Positions 48,610 through 56,975 of a stretch of 64,000 nt of DNA are shown here, one piece after another. The translations under genes were made by a program, and so were the position numbers. This DNA comes from Candidatus Kurthia intestinigallinarum (GTDB taxonomy: Bacteria > Bacillota > Bacilli > Bacillales_A > Planococcaceae): contig NZ_JTFC01000042.1 in the NCBI RefSeq assembly GCF_003991225.1, forward strand, positions 124,001 through 188,000, written 5' to 3'. Each line of letters opens with the position of its first letter. Positions within the stretch are counted from its first letter, which is position 1. Below the pieces are notes generated by a model, which saw only the letters and a list, made by a program, of their open reading frames with translations, did no database searches and was not told the origin of the DNA.

Positions 48610-48638
48610 ATCATAGCACCTTCGATTATTTTTGTAAA
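48610..48638 (-). promoter_or_regulatory. Sigma-A promoter of tetR-smr operon
   Basis: On the minus strand TTTACA (48633-48638) and TATGAT (48610-48615) are separated by exactly 17 bases, with a TG extended -10 base pair. Confidence 0.7.
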
Positions 48639-48711
48639 GAAAGGGGCTTATTTTTTTAATTTCATTGCTCACTAGCGTATGATAAAGACGATAACGGAAG
48701 GAGGGTTTCTA

Positions 48712-48948
48712 ATGGACCATCTTTATGCACTACTTCAAGATCTAGCACGCTTTAATCGGGATTATACAAAATGGGAAAATACATTAAATGACGCCCAAAT
48801 GCATGAGGCCATTCAACAAGCAAAGCAACATCATTATGTAATTGGTATTTCAAGCATGTTGACGGATGGAAATTGTGAGGTTACATTTGGTGTCGGTGAT
48901 GTAACGGTTACAGAAGCGGGCCATGCATTTTTAGAAAATTATGCATAA
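48712..48948 (+). CDS. Small cytosolic protein, possibly YjcQ-like winged helix
   Basis: A 78-residue protein. Helical N-terminal half, a strand-turn-strand centre and a final V-T-E-A-G-H-A-F-L-E-N that resembles the wing and last helix of YjcQ-type small winged-helix proteins. AAGGAGGG precedes ATG 48712; the frame extends eleven codons upstream without a site. A terminator follows at once. The winged-helix reading is tentative. Confidence 0.5.
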   Translation: MDHLYALLQDLARFNRDYTKWENTLNDAQMHEAIQQAKQHHYVIGISSMLTDGNCEVTFGVGDVTVTEAGHAFLENYA

Positions 48949-48956
48949 GTCTGACA

Positions 48957-48984
48957 GGAGCTACGAAAAAGTAGCTCTTTTTTT
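48957..48984 (+). terminator. Rho-independent terminator
   Basis: GAGCTAC and GTAGCTC pair around a six-base A-rich loop followed by seven T residues. Confidence 0.85.
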
Positions 48985-49236
48985 GATTTCATCCAATTAG
49001 TCATTTTTCTACAATATTCTTTTTCAAATAACAATTTATTTTGCAAAAAAAATATTTATTTGAAACAGGTGGTCTAAAATACTTCGTTTTCTCTTTAATA
49101 TCAATGCTTTAGAGCACCTAATATATTGGATACTTTTACCTGGTTATTATTTTCATGCTAAAATTGTATTGAATGTTATGAATTGTCAGAATATAATAAT
49201 ATGCAGAAAGAATAATTTTATAAAAGAGGTGATGTT

Positions 49237-50697
49237 ATGGAGGAAATGTTAACGACAGTCAATAACTGGCTTTGGAGCCCTGTCATGATTTACGGTATTT
49301 TAATTGTTGGTTTAATTTTTACGTTTATGACACGATTTATGCAGGTTCGCTTCTTCAAAGACATGTTCGTGCAATTGGCTAAAGGAGAAAAATCATCAGC
49401 TGGTGTTTCATCATTTGAAGCGATGGCAATGGCATTATCTGGCCGTATTGGTGTAGGTAATATCGCGGGTACCGCAACAGCAATCGCGTTCGGTGGCCCT
49501 GGGGCAATCTTCTGGATGTGGGTACTTGGCTTTATCGGTGCTGCAACAGCATATGTAGAGTCGACGCTTGCACAGATTTATAAAGAGGAGAAAAACGGTA
49601 TTTATCGTGGTGGTCCTGCCTACTACATTCATAAATTTTCAGGCAAGAAGTGGTTAGGGATGGTTTTTGCAGTTGTTGGTGTACTAGCAATGGCGATTTT
49701 AATGCCTACTGTACAATCAAATTCAATTGCAGACGCAATGAATAATGCGTTTAATATTCCTGCCTGGGTGTCAGGTGTGTTCTTGGTTGTCTTTATTGGT
49801 ATCATTATTGTTGGTGGCGTAAAACGTATCGCAACAGTTGCTTCAATTATCGTACCATTTATGGCAGGTGCCTATATTTTAATCGCACTTATTATTATCA
49901 TTTTAAATGTTGATCAAATTCCAACTGTATTTGGTTTAATTTTCTCAAGTGCATTTGGTGCCAATGAAATGTTTGGCGGGATTCTTGGTGCTGCCATCGC
50001 ATGGGGTGTAAAACGTGGTATTTATGCTAATGAGGCTGGTCAAGGTACTGGCCCTCACCACGCCGCTGCTGCAGAGGTATCTCACCCTGTTAAACAAGGT
50101 CTTGTACAAGCATTCTCAATCTACTTTGATACATTCTTAGTATGTACCGCAACAGCTTTCATTATTCTATTCACAGGTCAATACAATGTAGCCTATGAAT
50201 CAGGTCCAAAAGCAGGCGAATTTATCGTTGAACATGTTCCTGGAATCGAAGCGGGTACGGCCTATACACAGGCAGCACTTGAGCACGCATTCCCTCTTGC
50301 AGGATTTGGTGCTGGTTTCGTTGCGATTGCATTATTCTTCTTTGCCTTCACAACAATCATGGCATACTACTATATTGCCGAAACAAACTTAGCGTACTTC
50401 CTAGAAGGTAAAAAATTAAAAATTGCGATTATCTTTATGCAATTAATTTTCTTAATCGGGCTATACTATGGTTCTGTAAAAACATCAACGGCTGCTTGGA
50501 CGCTCGGGGATATCGGTCTTGGCCTAATGGTTTGGGTAAACGTTATCGCCTTACTATTCTTAGTGAAGCCAACATTAATTGCTTTAAAAGACTATGAACA
50601 ACAGAAAAAAGAAGGTAAAGATCCTACATTTGATCCAATCAAACTTGGTATCAAAAACGCTGATTATTGGGTAAAGAAAAACGAAGAAAAGAAATAA
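49237..50697 (+). CDS. Sodium:alanine/glycine symporter (AGCS family)
   Basis: A 486-residue transporter with about eleven membrane segments. Signatures are G-R-I-G-V-G-N-I-A-G near residue 69 and A-N-E-A-G-Q-G-T-G-P-H-H-A-A-A near 268, both typical of AGCS (DagA/AlsT) proteins that import alanine, glycine or, for AlsT, glutamine with Na+. The tail is basic and acidic by turns. GAGGTGATG sits before ATG 49237. Repeat F begins two bases after its stop. The ~290-bp gap upstream is AT-rich with no structure I can name. Confidence 0.9.
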   Translation: MEEMLTTVNNWLWSPVMIYGILIVGLIFTFMTRFMQVRFFKDMFVQLAKGEKSSAGVSSFEAMAMALSGRIGVGNIAGTATAIAFGGPGAIFWMWVLGFIGAATAYVESTLAQIYKEEKNGIYRGGPAYYIHKFSGKKWLGMVFAVVGVLAMAILMPTVQSNSIADAMNNAFNIPAWVSGVFLVVFIGIIIVGGVKRIATVASIIVPFMAGAYILIALIIIILNVDQIPTVFGLIFSSAFGANEMFGGILGAAIAWGVKRGIYANEAGQGTGPHHAAAAEVSHPVKQGLVQAFSIYFDTFLVCTATAFIILFTGQYNVAYESGPKAGEFIVEHVPGIEAGTAYTQAALEHAFPLAGFGAGFVAIALFFFAFTTIMAYYYIAETNLAYFLEGKKLKIAIIFMQLIFLIGLYYGSVKTSTAAWTLGDIGLGLMVWVNVIALLFLVKPTLIALKDYEQQKKEGKDPTFDPIKLGIKNADYWVKKNEEKK

Positions 50698-50699
50698 TA

Positions 50700-50830
50700 T
50701 AAAAAAAGAGACTCGGCCAAAACACGTCATTCTCCTTTTTTAACGTTCGCAACGAAAAACCGGAACCGCGCCACCGCGCAATTCCGGTTTTTCTTATGCT
50801 TATATGAAAGTATGTCAAAGTTTCTTTTTA
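50700..50830 (+). repeat. Dispersed intergenic repeat, copy F
   Basis: A forward copy of ~130 bp with AAAAAAAGAGACTCGGCC...AAAACACGTCATT at the left, the hairpin A5-CCGGAA...TTCCGG-T5 in the middle, and TATGTCAAAGTTTCTTTTTA at the right. It fills the gap between the convergent AGCS and OYE genes. Confidence 0.85.
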
Positions 50831-50833
50831 TAT

Positions 50834-51925
50834 TTATTTGACGCCCGGAACCCAGCCTTGACGTAATTTCATCATATCCATTAACGGTCCAGGAATGACA
50901 TTATCACGCGTCATATCCATTTCCGTAATAACCTCTTCTCCTGCTGCAATTTTTTCAACCCAATGTGGCTCAATTAACAGCTCACGTCCAAGCGCTAGTA
51001 GCTCTGCGCCAGTCTCAATTGCTTGTTGTGCATCTTGTTTTGAATAAATAGAGCCTACACCGATAAACGGTACGCGACCACGAATGACACGATGCAGGAT
51101 TTGAATACGATTTTCTTTTTCACCGCTATAACGACGCGCGTTCGCACGGAAATCACCTAGTGAAATATGCAAATAATCTAATCCCGCATCTGCTAAGCGA
51201 TCTACTAATTGAATCGTCTCATCCATTGTAATCCCCTGCTCTTCAGGCTCTTCTGGACTAAAACGATATCCTACGATAAATTGTTTATCTGCATAGCGAG
51301 CCTTTACGCGATTCACTTCTGCTACAACCTCTAATGGGAAGCGCATACGTTTTTCAACAGAACCACCATACACATCGTTGCGCTGATTCGTAAAGCCTGA
51401 GAAAAATTGCTGTAATAAATACGTATTCGCACCATGAATCTCAACGCCGTCAAAGCCTGCTTCAATCGCGCGGCGTGTCGTTTCACCAAATGCTTGAATG
51501 ATGTCGTGAATCTCATCAATTGTTAATGCACGCGCACTGCCACCATCTGCCGCTACTGTATCACTCGCGCTAACGACATCACCATTTGGTACTAATTCAC
51601 GTACTGCTTGGCGTCCACCATGGTAAATTTGTAAAATCGCTTTTGAACCACCTTCGTGAATCGCTGAAGCTATTTTTGAAAGGCTGGGAATATAAGCATC
51701 CGTATGAGCCGCAATTTGTCCTGGGAAGCCTTTCCCATTTGCAATGACATATGTACAAGCTGTCACGACTGCCCCAACGCCATATGAGCGCTCCTTGTAA
51801 TACGCAATTTCTTCATCTGAAACCGTATCATCTGCATTTGCAGAATAGGTTGTCATCGGTGCCATCACATAGCGATTACGTAATGTCACGCCGTTATTGA
51901 ATGTAAATGGTGTTAAATAAGTCAT
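50834..51925 (-). CDS. OYE-family NADH-dependent flavin oxidoreductase
   Basis: A 363-residue TIM-barrel flavoprotein. N-terminal L-R-N-R-Y-V-M-A-P-M-T-T holds the FMN contact, I-Y-H-G-G-R-Q near residue 100 and G-V-E-I-H-G-A-N-T-Y-L near 162 carry the substrate His pair equivalent, and R-F-S-P-E-E follows. The class reduces activated C=C bonds of enones or nitro compounds with NAD(P)H. This is the short, single-domain type without an iron-sulphur extension. The RBS is AAGGAGTGATG before ATG 51925. Monocistronic. Confidence 0.85.
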   Translation of the reverse strand: MTYLTPFTFNNGVTLRNRYVMAPMTTYSANADDTVSDEEIAYYKERSYGVGAVVTACTYVIANGKGFPGQIAAHTDAYIPSLSKIASAIHEGGSKAILQIYHGGRQAVRELVPNGDVVSASDTVAADGGSARALTIDEIHDIIQAFGETTRRAIEAGFDGVEIHGANTYLLQQFFSGFTNQRNDVYGGSVEKRMRFPLEVVAEVNRVKARYADKQFIVGYRFSPEEPEEQGITMDETIQLVDRLADAGLDYLHISLGDFRANARRYSGEKENRIQILHRVIRGRVPFIGVGSIYSKQDAQQAIETGAELLALGRELLIEPHWVEKIAAGEEVITEMDMTRDNVIPGPLMDMMKLRQGWVPGVK

Positions 51926-51996
51926 TAATTCATCACTCCTTCCATATAAAAGTAAACTTATCGGTTTTCAAAGTCAAAGATTGTGCCTCATAAAAA

Positions 51997-52049
51997 TATA
52001 GCGAAAAGAGAACGTCCACCGGCGGAGTGAACCCTCTCTTTTCGCTATA
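51997..52049 (-). terminator. Long-stem terminator of 52103 gene
   Basis: TATAGCGAAAAGAGA and TCTCTTTTCGCTATA are perfect 15-bp arms with a 23-base GC-rich loop, then TATTTTTA on the minus strand. It lies between the 52103 gene and the OYE gene. Confidence 0.7.
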
Positions 52050-52076
52050 AATGATTATTTACAAACATATTTTATT

Positions 52077-52094
52077 TTATATAGACTAGCAAGT
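52077..52094. repeat. 18-bp word, left copy flanking Mga segment
   Basis: The 17-bp word TATATAGACTAGCAAGT (52078-52094) matches 54141-54157 in 16 of 17 positions, in the same orientation. The 18-bp word is exactly repeated, inverted, at 11341-11358. Confidence 0.6.
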
Positions 52095-52102
52095 ACTAAA
52101 AA

Positions 52103-52558
52103 TTAGATTAAATGAGATGATTGGACCCATGCACTTGTATCACCTATTTTGCCTCGATGCCAAATATTATTTCCTACTTTTACGGTTTCAAGTGGTAAAA
52201 AAGCTTGCCCTTCAAAAATATGAAGTGCTGGATACAATTGATCCATGCGGCCACCATTGGGATGTGTATAACACATACCCGTTCCTGAAAAATGATAAAT
52301 ATGTTCAGAGTTTGGTAATTCGACATACGCTGAAAGCATCAAACTTTTCTCATTCATCCAACCAATTGGTTCACTAATCATCGTGCGCTGCAACGAAAAA
52401 AAACGATTTCCCTGATGTACTCGTTCTTCATATACGTAAAAACACTCTCCCATATAATCCTCTGATTGGTAACTGTTTTGACAAATAAGATCTTTCCAAA
52501 TGGGCTCATTGGCTCTCTTTATCTTTGCGACATAAATTGGTTGCACGATTGCAATCAC
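52103..52558 (-). CDS. SH3/GW-like domain protein of unknown function
   Basis: A 151-residue protein without signal peptide or membrane segment. Two strand-rich repeats each end in a Trp motif (G-W-M-N-E-K-S-L near 66 and A-W-V-Q-S-S-H-L at the end), as in GW/SH3b wall-binding modules. The missing export signal makes a wall role unlikely unless it leaves by another route. The start is GTG 52558 behind AGGAGGGG. It is divergent from the Mga-type regulator and may be its target. Fold assignment is tentative. Confidence 0.5.
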   Translation of the reverse strand: MIAIVQPIYVAKIKRANEPIWKDLICQNSYQSEDYMGECFYVYEERVHQGNRFFSLQRTMISEPIGWMNEKSLMLSAYVELPNSEHIYHFSGTGMCYTHPNGGRMDQLYPALHIFEGQAFLPLETVKVGNNIWHRGKIGDTSAWVQSSHLI

Positions 52559-52692
52559 ATTGTCCCCTCCTATTTGTTAAGAATTCTCTAAATTCTATAT
52601 CCTATTACATTCTATTTTATAGTAAAATAAGAGTACTTTACTAAGTCAGCTTTTGTTCCTCAGTAAATAAAAAGTTGAAGGAGGTAGCCCAA

Positions 52693-54120
52693 ATGTTTGG
52701 CATTTCGAAGGCAACATGGTTAAAAAAAGATCTTATTGAACTACTTGATAAGCAAGATGACTTTGTATCTAGCCAATTTTTAGCGAGTAAACTTACCTAT
52801 GCTAGTGTAGAAACAATTAAAAAAATGTGCCGTGAACTTAAAGCTGAAGTTGAAGAAATTTATCAGCCTGATGAAGCAGAATTTATTATTCATAAGCATC
52901 ATGGCATACGTTTTATTCGTCATACGATTCATACACAAAATTATGTTGATTATATTTACTCTAGAGAATTAGCATATGAAGTTTTTATGCAGACCTTTTT
53001 ACATAAATCCATTGATACATATGATTTTTGTGAAGCTGTCCATATTAGCGAGTCGAAGTTGCGTCGAAAGATAAAAGAAATCAATGGTTATATGACTGTT
53101 TACGGACTCCATTTTTCATGTGGTTCTACCTTATCAGTTGAAGGACCTGAACATAAAATTCGTATACTCGGTACAATTTTTCTCTTCTCTTCTCATCGAA
53201 CATTACCACTTATACCAAATTTAGAAAATGTTTCTTTTTATATAGAACGTACCTCAAAGATTTTTGATTATTTACAAATTCCTTATATACAAGAAAGCCT
53301 TCAAACCCTTTCCTTATCTATACTTCTAACAGAAAGACGCTTGTTCAATCATGTTGACTTGACCGAACAGGAGCAGCAACTATTTTATGCGGCTTCTATT
53401 CCTGCTCGTCCTCCTTTTTTAGAAAATTGGACAGATGATGATTGGCGCATTTTATTATTGGTCTATGATACGTTTGATATTATTAATTTAGAATCTGTCA
53501 TTGACTATGCCCCGCTTTACCATCAATTTTCAAAAGAGACGGTCTCTTTGCAACTGTGGATTGAACAATTTGAAGCACAATTTCGCCCGTTAACTACTCA
53601 CGAGCAACAGTTTGTCAGCGCTACACTTTATAAAAACTATATTGCAAGTCAGCTATTCCATATTGATTACTGGCTTGTTGCGACATTTAATTCAATCGAC
53701 TTTGAACGGTTAGAAACGATTTTTCCATTATATATGGAACGTTTTAATACACTATGGGAAAGTTATTCTACCGCTATGGAAATGCGTGAATCTGACCATT
53801 TCCGTGCAGTACACTTAACATTGTGTAACGTTTTAATCCCAATAGATAGCTTTATTCCAACAATCCGAATTTATTTTTTCTGTGACTTCTCATTACTTTA
53901 CCAACAATATGCAAAACAATTTTTACAAACGCATTTTAAAGGTCGATTTTTATTAGCGTTTGTTGATACTGTGGAAGAAGCAGATGTTAATATCATTTGT
54001 TCACGAATACAATTAAACAGTGCAAAACCAACCGTTTTTATTCGGTCTCAATTACCTGCAAATGATTTACTGCAAATCGAAAAATTGTTTGAAGAAAGCA
54101 TAAATAAAAAACAACGCTAA
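52693..54120 (+). CDS. Mga-type transcriptional regulator
   Basis: A 475-residue regulator. An N-terminal winged-helix/HTH region (about 10-120, with the V-H-I-S-E-S-K-L-R-R-K-I recognition helix of the second HTH), two central helical domains that resemble PRD modules, and a final alpha/beta segment resembling an EIIB fold match the Mga/AtxA group. In relatives, His phosphorylation by the PTS tunes activity; here no single regulatory His can be assigned. ATG 52693 follows AAGGAGG; an in-frame TTG at 52675 overlaps that site. It lies inside a segment bounded by 17-bp direct repeats. Targets unknown. Confidence 0.75.
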   Translation: MFGISKATWLKKDLIELLDKQDDFVSSQFLASKLTYASVETIKKMCRELKAEVEEIYQPDEAEFIIHKHHGIRFIRHTIHTQNYVDYIYSRELAYEVFMQTFLHKSIDTYDFCEAVHISESKLRRKIKEINGYMTVYGLHFSCGSTLSVEGPEHKIRILGTIFLFSSHRTLPLIPNLENVSFYIERTSKIFDYLQIPYIQESLQTLSLSILLTERRLFNHVDLTEQEQQLFYAASIPARPPFLENWTDDDWRILLLVYDTFDIINLESVIDYAPLYHQFSKETVSLQLWIEQFEAQFRPLTTHEQQFVSATLYKNYIASQLFHIDYWLVATFNSIDFERLETIFPLYMERFNTLWESYSTAMEMRESDHFRAVHLTLCNVLIPIDSFIPTIRIYFFCDFSLLYQQYAKQFLQTHFKGRFLLAFVDTVEEADVNIICSRIQLNSAKPTVFIRSQLPANDLLQIEKLFEESINKKQR

Positions 54121-54136
54121 ATGGCGCTGTTTTTTT
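54109..54136 (+). terminator. Terminator after Mga-type gene
   Basis: AAACA-GC and GC-TGTTT arms around the stop codon form a short hairpin followed by seven T residues. Confidence 0.6.
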
Positions 54137-54140
54137 ATTA

Positions 54141-54157
54141 TATATAGACTAGCGAGT
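54141..54157. repeat. 17-bp word, right copy at lipoprotein stop
   Basis: TATATAGACTAGCGAGT differs from the left copy by one base. It contains the stop codon (TAG on the minus strand) of the lipoprotein gene at 54149, so the repeat overlaps a gene 3' end, as attachment sites often do. Confidence 0.6.
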
Positions 54158-55543
54158 ATTGATTAATTCATTATATGATAGTGTTTCATCAAAAATAATT
54201 TTTTCAATTTGCAAGGTATTGTCTTTTTTCACGAGCGCATAGCCCTTTTTCGGTTTGCTTCGTTGAACGGCTCGACGCATATCCTCAGACCACATCCGTT
54301 CAGGCACTAGAAAAGTATCTTCCGTATATCCTAATGGATTGTTTCCTAGTTTATAAAAAGCCAATTCTACATAAAATTCATTCGCTGAAATCGGCACTAA
54401 ATGTTGAATAACCGGCAATGTCGCCTTCGGTACGTTTTTTAGCTTCGGTAAATAAATATACTGTTTAGATACAATTAAATCATGCGGTAATTTAGAATTT
54501 TTCAACGACACATTTTGCCACGTTACACTACGACCAAAGATTTCCTCCATTAAAGGGTCTAGTTCATTGCGGTTATAGCCAATATAGACAAAGCCCTCAA
54601 TCGTTTTCACCGACTCTGCTATCTCTGTAAAATGAACGTCAAAAAAACGCAAAGCGCCATTGACAATATCACGCGCCGCATACTGTGATAGTTCTTTATC
54701 TGTCATATTAGCCAATGTCCGATTTTCATGGAACAATGATAATGCGGCTAACTTCGACATCAGCTCTTGCTGCTCTTCGGTCGAAATCGTTGCCACATTC
54801 GACTTCACCTGATATGTTTTTCCTGTCAACTGCTTATAAATAGTATCTAGTTTAGCGTTCGCTGCGTTAAACGGCACGGCCATTGATACAACACCTTGTT
54901 CATTTTTTAATAAAGTTTGTGTCACCTTATAAGATTTTACGAGCGCTTCATACTCTGCAAGCGTTGCCGGCTCATCTGTTACTAAATTTTTACTCGCCGC
55001 CGTTGGTTCATTTGAGCCAAGTGGTAATTCAATATGTATACCTTCATCTAGTATTAATTTTTGGTCACCTACATGCTGATACGTGCTTTTTAACTGCTTT
55101 AAGCCATCTTTTTCATAAGCAATTGTTGCTCCTAAAAAAACATGCTCATTATGCGTCACAAGCGAGCGCTGTGTCGTTTTTGTCACACGAATCATCTGAC
55201 TATAAAGCTGTGTAACTTGCCCATCTACAAGTCCCCATATTTCCTCAAAATAGCCTGTTGGTGTTTTCGTCAAAAAATAAAGTTCTTCTTGCTTTGAATC
55301 ATTTAAATTAAGTAAATCTGCATACATCACCCCCGACTGCTCTTCACTATCACGCACAAGTGGACGTCCACCCATTCGCTCCGTTACTTTGGTAGCGAGT
55401 AGTTGCTTTTCCTTATTTGACAAATGAAGCTGCGGTTCTTCTTTTTGTGTCTTTGTCGTCGGTGTAGCTGCTTTTTGCGGCTCTTCCTGCTGACATGCTC
55501 CTAATAAAAGCGCTGGTATCATAAGCCATGCAAATTTTTTCAT
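54149..55543 (-). CDS. Lipoprotein of unknown function
   Basis: A 464-residue lipoprotein. The signal peptide ends in L-L-G-A-C near residue 17, followed by a Gln/Thr/Lys-rich linker and a large mixed alpha/beta ectodomain without a recognised motif. It would sit on the outer membrane face. AAGGAGGTG precedes ATG 55543; a GTG three codons upstream overlaps it. The gene stands between two terminators, so it is transcribed alone. The 3' end falls in a repeated word. Confidence 0.7.
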   Translation of the reverse strand: MKKFAWLMIPALLLGACQQEEPQKAATPTTKTQKEEPQLHLSNKEKQLLATKVTERMGGRPLVRDSEEQSGVMYADLLNLNDSKQEELYFLTKTPTGYFEEIWGLVDGQVTQLYSQMIRVTKTTQRSLVTHNEHVFLGATIAYEKDGLKQLKSTYQHVGDQKLILDEGIHIELPLGSNEPTAASKNLVTDEPATLAEYEALVKSYKVTQTLLKNEQGVVSMAVPFNAANAKLDTIYKQLTGKTYQVKSNVATISTEEQQELMSKLAALSLFHENRTLANMTDKELSQYAARDIVNGALRFFDVHFTEIAESVKTIEGFVYIGYNRNELDPLMEEIFGRSVTWQNVSLKNSKLPHDLIVSKQYIYLPKLKNVPKATLPVIQHLVPISANEFYVELAFYKLGNNPLGYTEDTFLVPERMWSEDMRRAVQRSKPKKGYALVKKDNTLQIEKIIFDETLSYNELINTR

Positions 55544-55585
55544 ATTTTTCACCTCCTTGAGTAGTATAGCGAATTTGGGGATGAA

Positions 55586-55615
55586 AAAACCATCGCTCGC
55601 TAAAACGATGGTTTT
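55586..55615 (-). terminator. Terminator after DeoR remnant
   Basis: AAAACCATCG and CGATGGTTTT form a perfect 10-bp stem with a 10-base loop and flanking A/T runs. Confidence 0.85.
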
Positions 55616-55618
55616 CTA

Positions 55619-56152
55619 CTAGGCAATTATTATCCGATGTCCCGCTTCACTAAAGCGTTTCCTTACCTCTTCATCAACACCTGCATCTGTAATAATCGCT
55701 TCAAGCTCTTGAAGATCACATGTTTTTATTGTGACATCTTGCTCAAACTTCGAATGGTCACATAATACATACGTTTGTTTACTGTTTTTCATAATTTGAC
55801 GTCTCGTTCGAATTTCATCGATATCATAATCAGACAGCCCATTTTCAAGTGAAATCCCACTGGTGCAAATAAAGGCTTTTTGAATATTTAAAGCATCAAA
55901 TTGAAAAAGCATGTCATACGCCGTGATGGACTTTTCTGAATGACGCAATTTGCCGCCTATTAATAAAACATCTACTTCACTATCAACTAATTCATTGACG
56001 ACGAGTAAAGAGTTCGTTACAACAGTGATCTGTTGACGCATCTTTATGTATTTTGCTAAAGGATGCGTCGTTGAGCCACTATCTAAAAAGATTGTGTCAC
56101 CGTCTTCTATTACTCCTAGGAACGGTTTTGTTCCACTATCTCCCAGCCTCAA
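55619..56152 (-). pseudogene. DeoR-family sensor domain without DNA-binding domain
   Basis: A 177-residue frame that begins inside a DeoR-type sugar-sensing domain: E-D-G-D-T-I-F-L-D-S-G-S-T-T near residue 17, V-V-T-N-S near 45, G-G-K-L-R near 66 and C-D-H-S-K-F near 135. Whole DeoR proteins are about 250 residues; the N-terminal winged helix of about 70 residues is missing, and the frame begins at the stop of coaB with a TTG. It is either a truncated pseudogene or a free effector-binding domain translated by coupling from coaB. A terminator follows normally. Confidence 0.65.
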
Positions 56153-56835
56153 TGATTCAAATGCGTTGCAAGCGTCGCCATAAGCCCTTTCGCAGCAGCT
56201 CGTTTGCCGGCAAAGATTTCATAGTCACCTTGTTCATTAATAATATAATGATCGACATCGGTCGTATATAATGAGCCGGACTGATTAGCGACCATAAACG
56301 AGGCTTTCGATGTGTCCATGCGTTTTTTTGCACGTGCTACAAGCTCCTCATTTGTCGCATCCTCTAGTTTAAAGCCGACAAGCGTGACATCTGCATTCCA
56401 CGTTTTAATTTGCGGTAAAATTTTAGGTGCTTTTTTAAATTTAATGATTGGTGGTTCATCACTCGATAATTTTCCTGCTTCTAAAACCGGCTGCCCTTGT
56501 TGGTCTAAAATTTCATCTACAAGCCAGTCACTGCCCGCTGCGGCCATAATGACGGCATCAATTGATTGTGTCGTTACGAAATGCTTGATTTTTTCGCCTA
56601 AGTCTTCGATGCCCTCAAAAGTAATGAGCAATAAATTGTCATCATTCGTTGGCTTCTTCGCAAAATAGCCATTTAAATAAATAATTGTCGCACCAAGTTT
56701 CTGTGCTTCTTCTGCTAAATATGTACCCATCGTTCCTGTGGCCATATTTGTATGACCGCGTACTTTATCCCACTTTTCAAGTGTACCACCACTTGTTATT
56801 AAAATCGTTTTCCCCGTTAAATCCACTGCCATCAT
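56149..56835 (-). CDS. coaB: Stand-alone phosphopantothenate-cysteine ligase
   Basis: A 228-residue protein matching the separate CoaB of Streptococcus-like bacteria rather than the CoaBC fusion. I-L-I-T-S-G-G-T-x-E near residue 11 is the start of the nucleotide site, N-M-A-T-G-T-M-G is the G-rich phosphate loop, the A-A-A-G-S-D-W strand and the V-G-F-K-L-E segment complete it. It joins cysteine to 4'-phosphopantothenate in coenzyme A synthesis. GAGGTGG precedes ATG 56835. No coaC is adjacent, so this may be a second enzyme copy or need a partner elsewhere. Confidence 0.75.
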   Translation of the reverse strand: MMAVDLTGKTILITSGGTLEKWDKVRGHTNMATGTMGTYLAEEAQKLGATIIYLNGYFAKKPTNDDNLLLITFEGIEDLGEKIKHFVTTQSIDAVIMAAAGSDWLVDEILDQQGQPVLEAGKLSSDEPPIIKFKKAPKILPQIKTWNADVTLVGFKLEDATNEELVARAKKRMDTSKASFMVANQSGSLYTTDVDHYIINEQGDYEIFAGKRAAAKGLMATLATHLNH

Positions 56836-56933
56836 GCCACCTCATCGTTTCTATATTCCCTTTAAGTATACCCGAAAATTAGCTGTGACATGCTTTCATT
56901 TTCGTTAAGCTATCGTAAGTGTTCATTAACTAA

Positions 56934-56970
56934 AAAAAGCACTTCCAAAGACAACTGCTTTGAAAGTGCT
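56934..56970 (-). terminator. Terminator after glutamate symporter gene
   Basis: AGCACTTTCAAAG and CTTTGGAAGTGCT pair (one mismatch) on the minus strand and run into seven T residues. Confidence 0.85.
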
Positions 56971-56975
56971 GTGTA

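Noticed and set aside
51997..52049. Riboswitch or T-box candidate from the long stem with a GC-rich loop
   Set aside because: No conserved aptamer core or alternative pairing is visible, and the position fits a terminator of the upstream gene.
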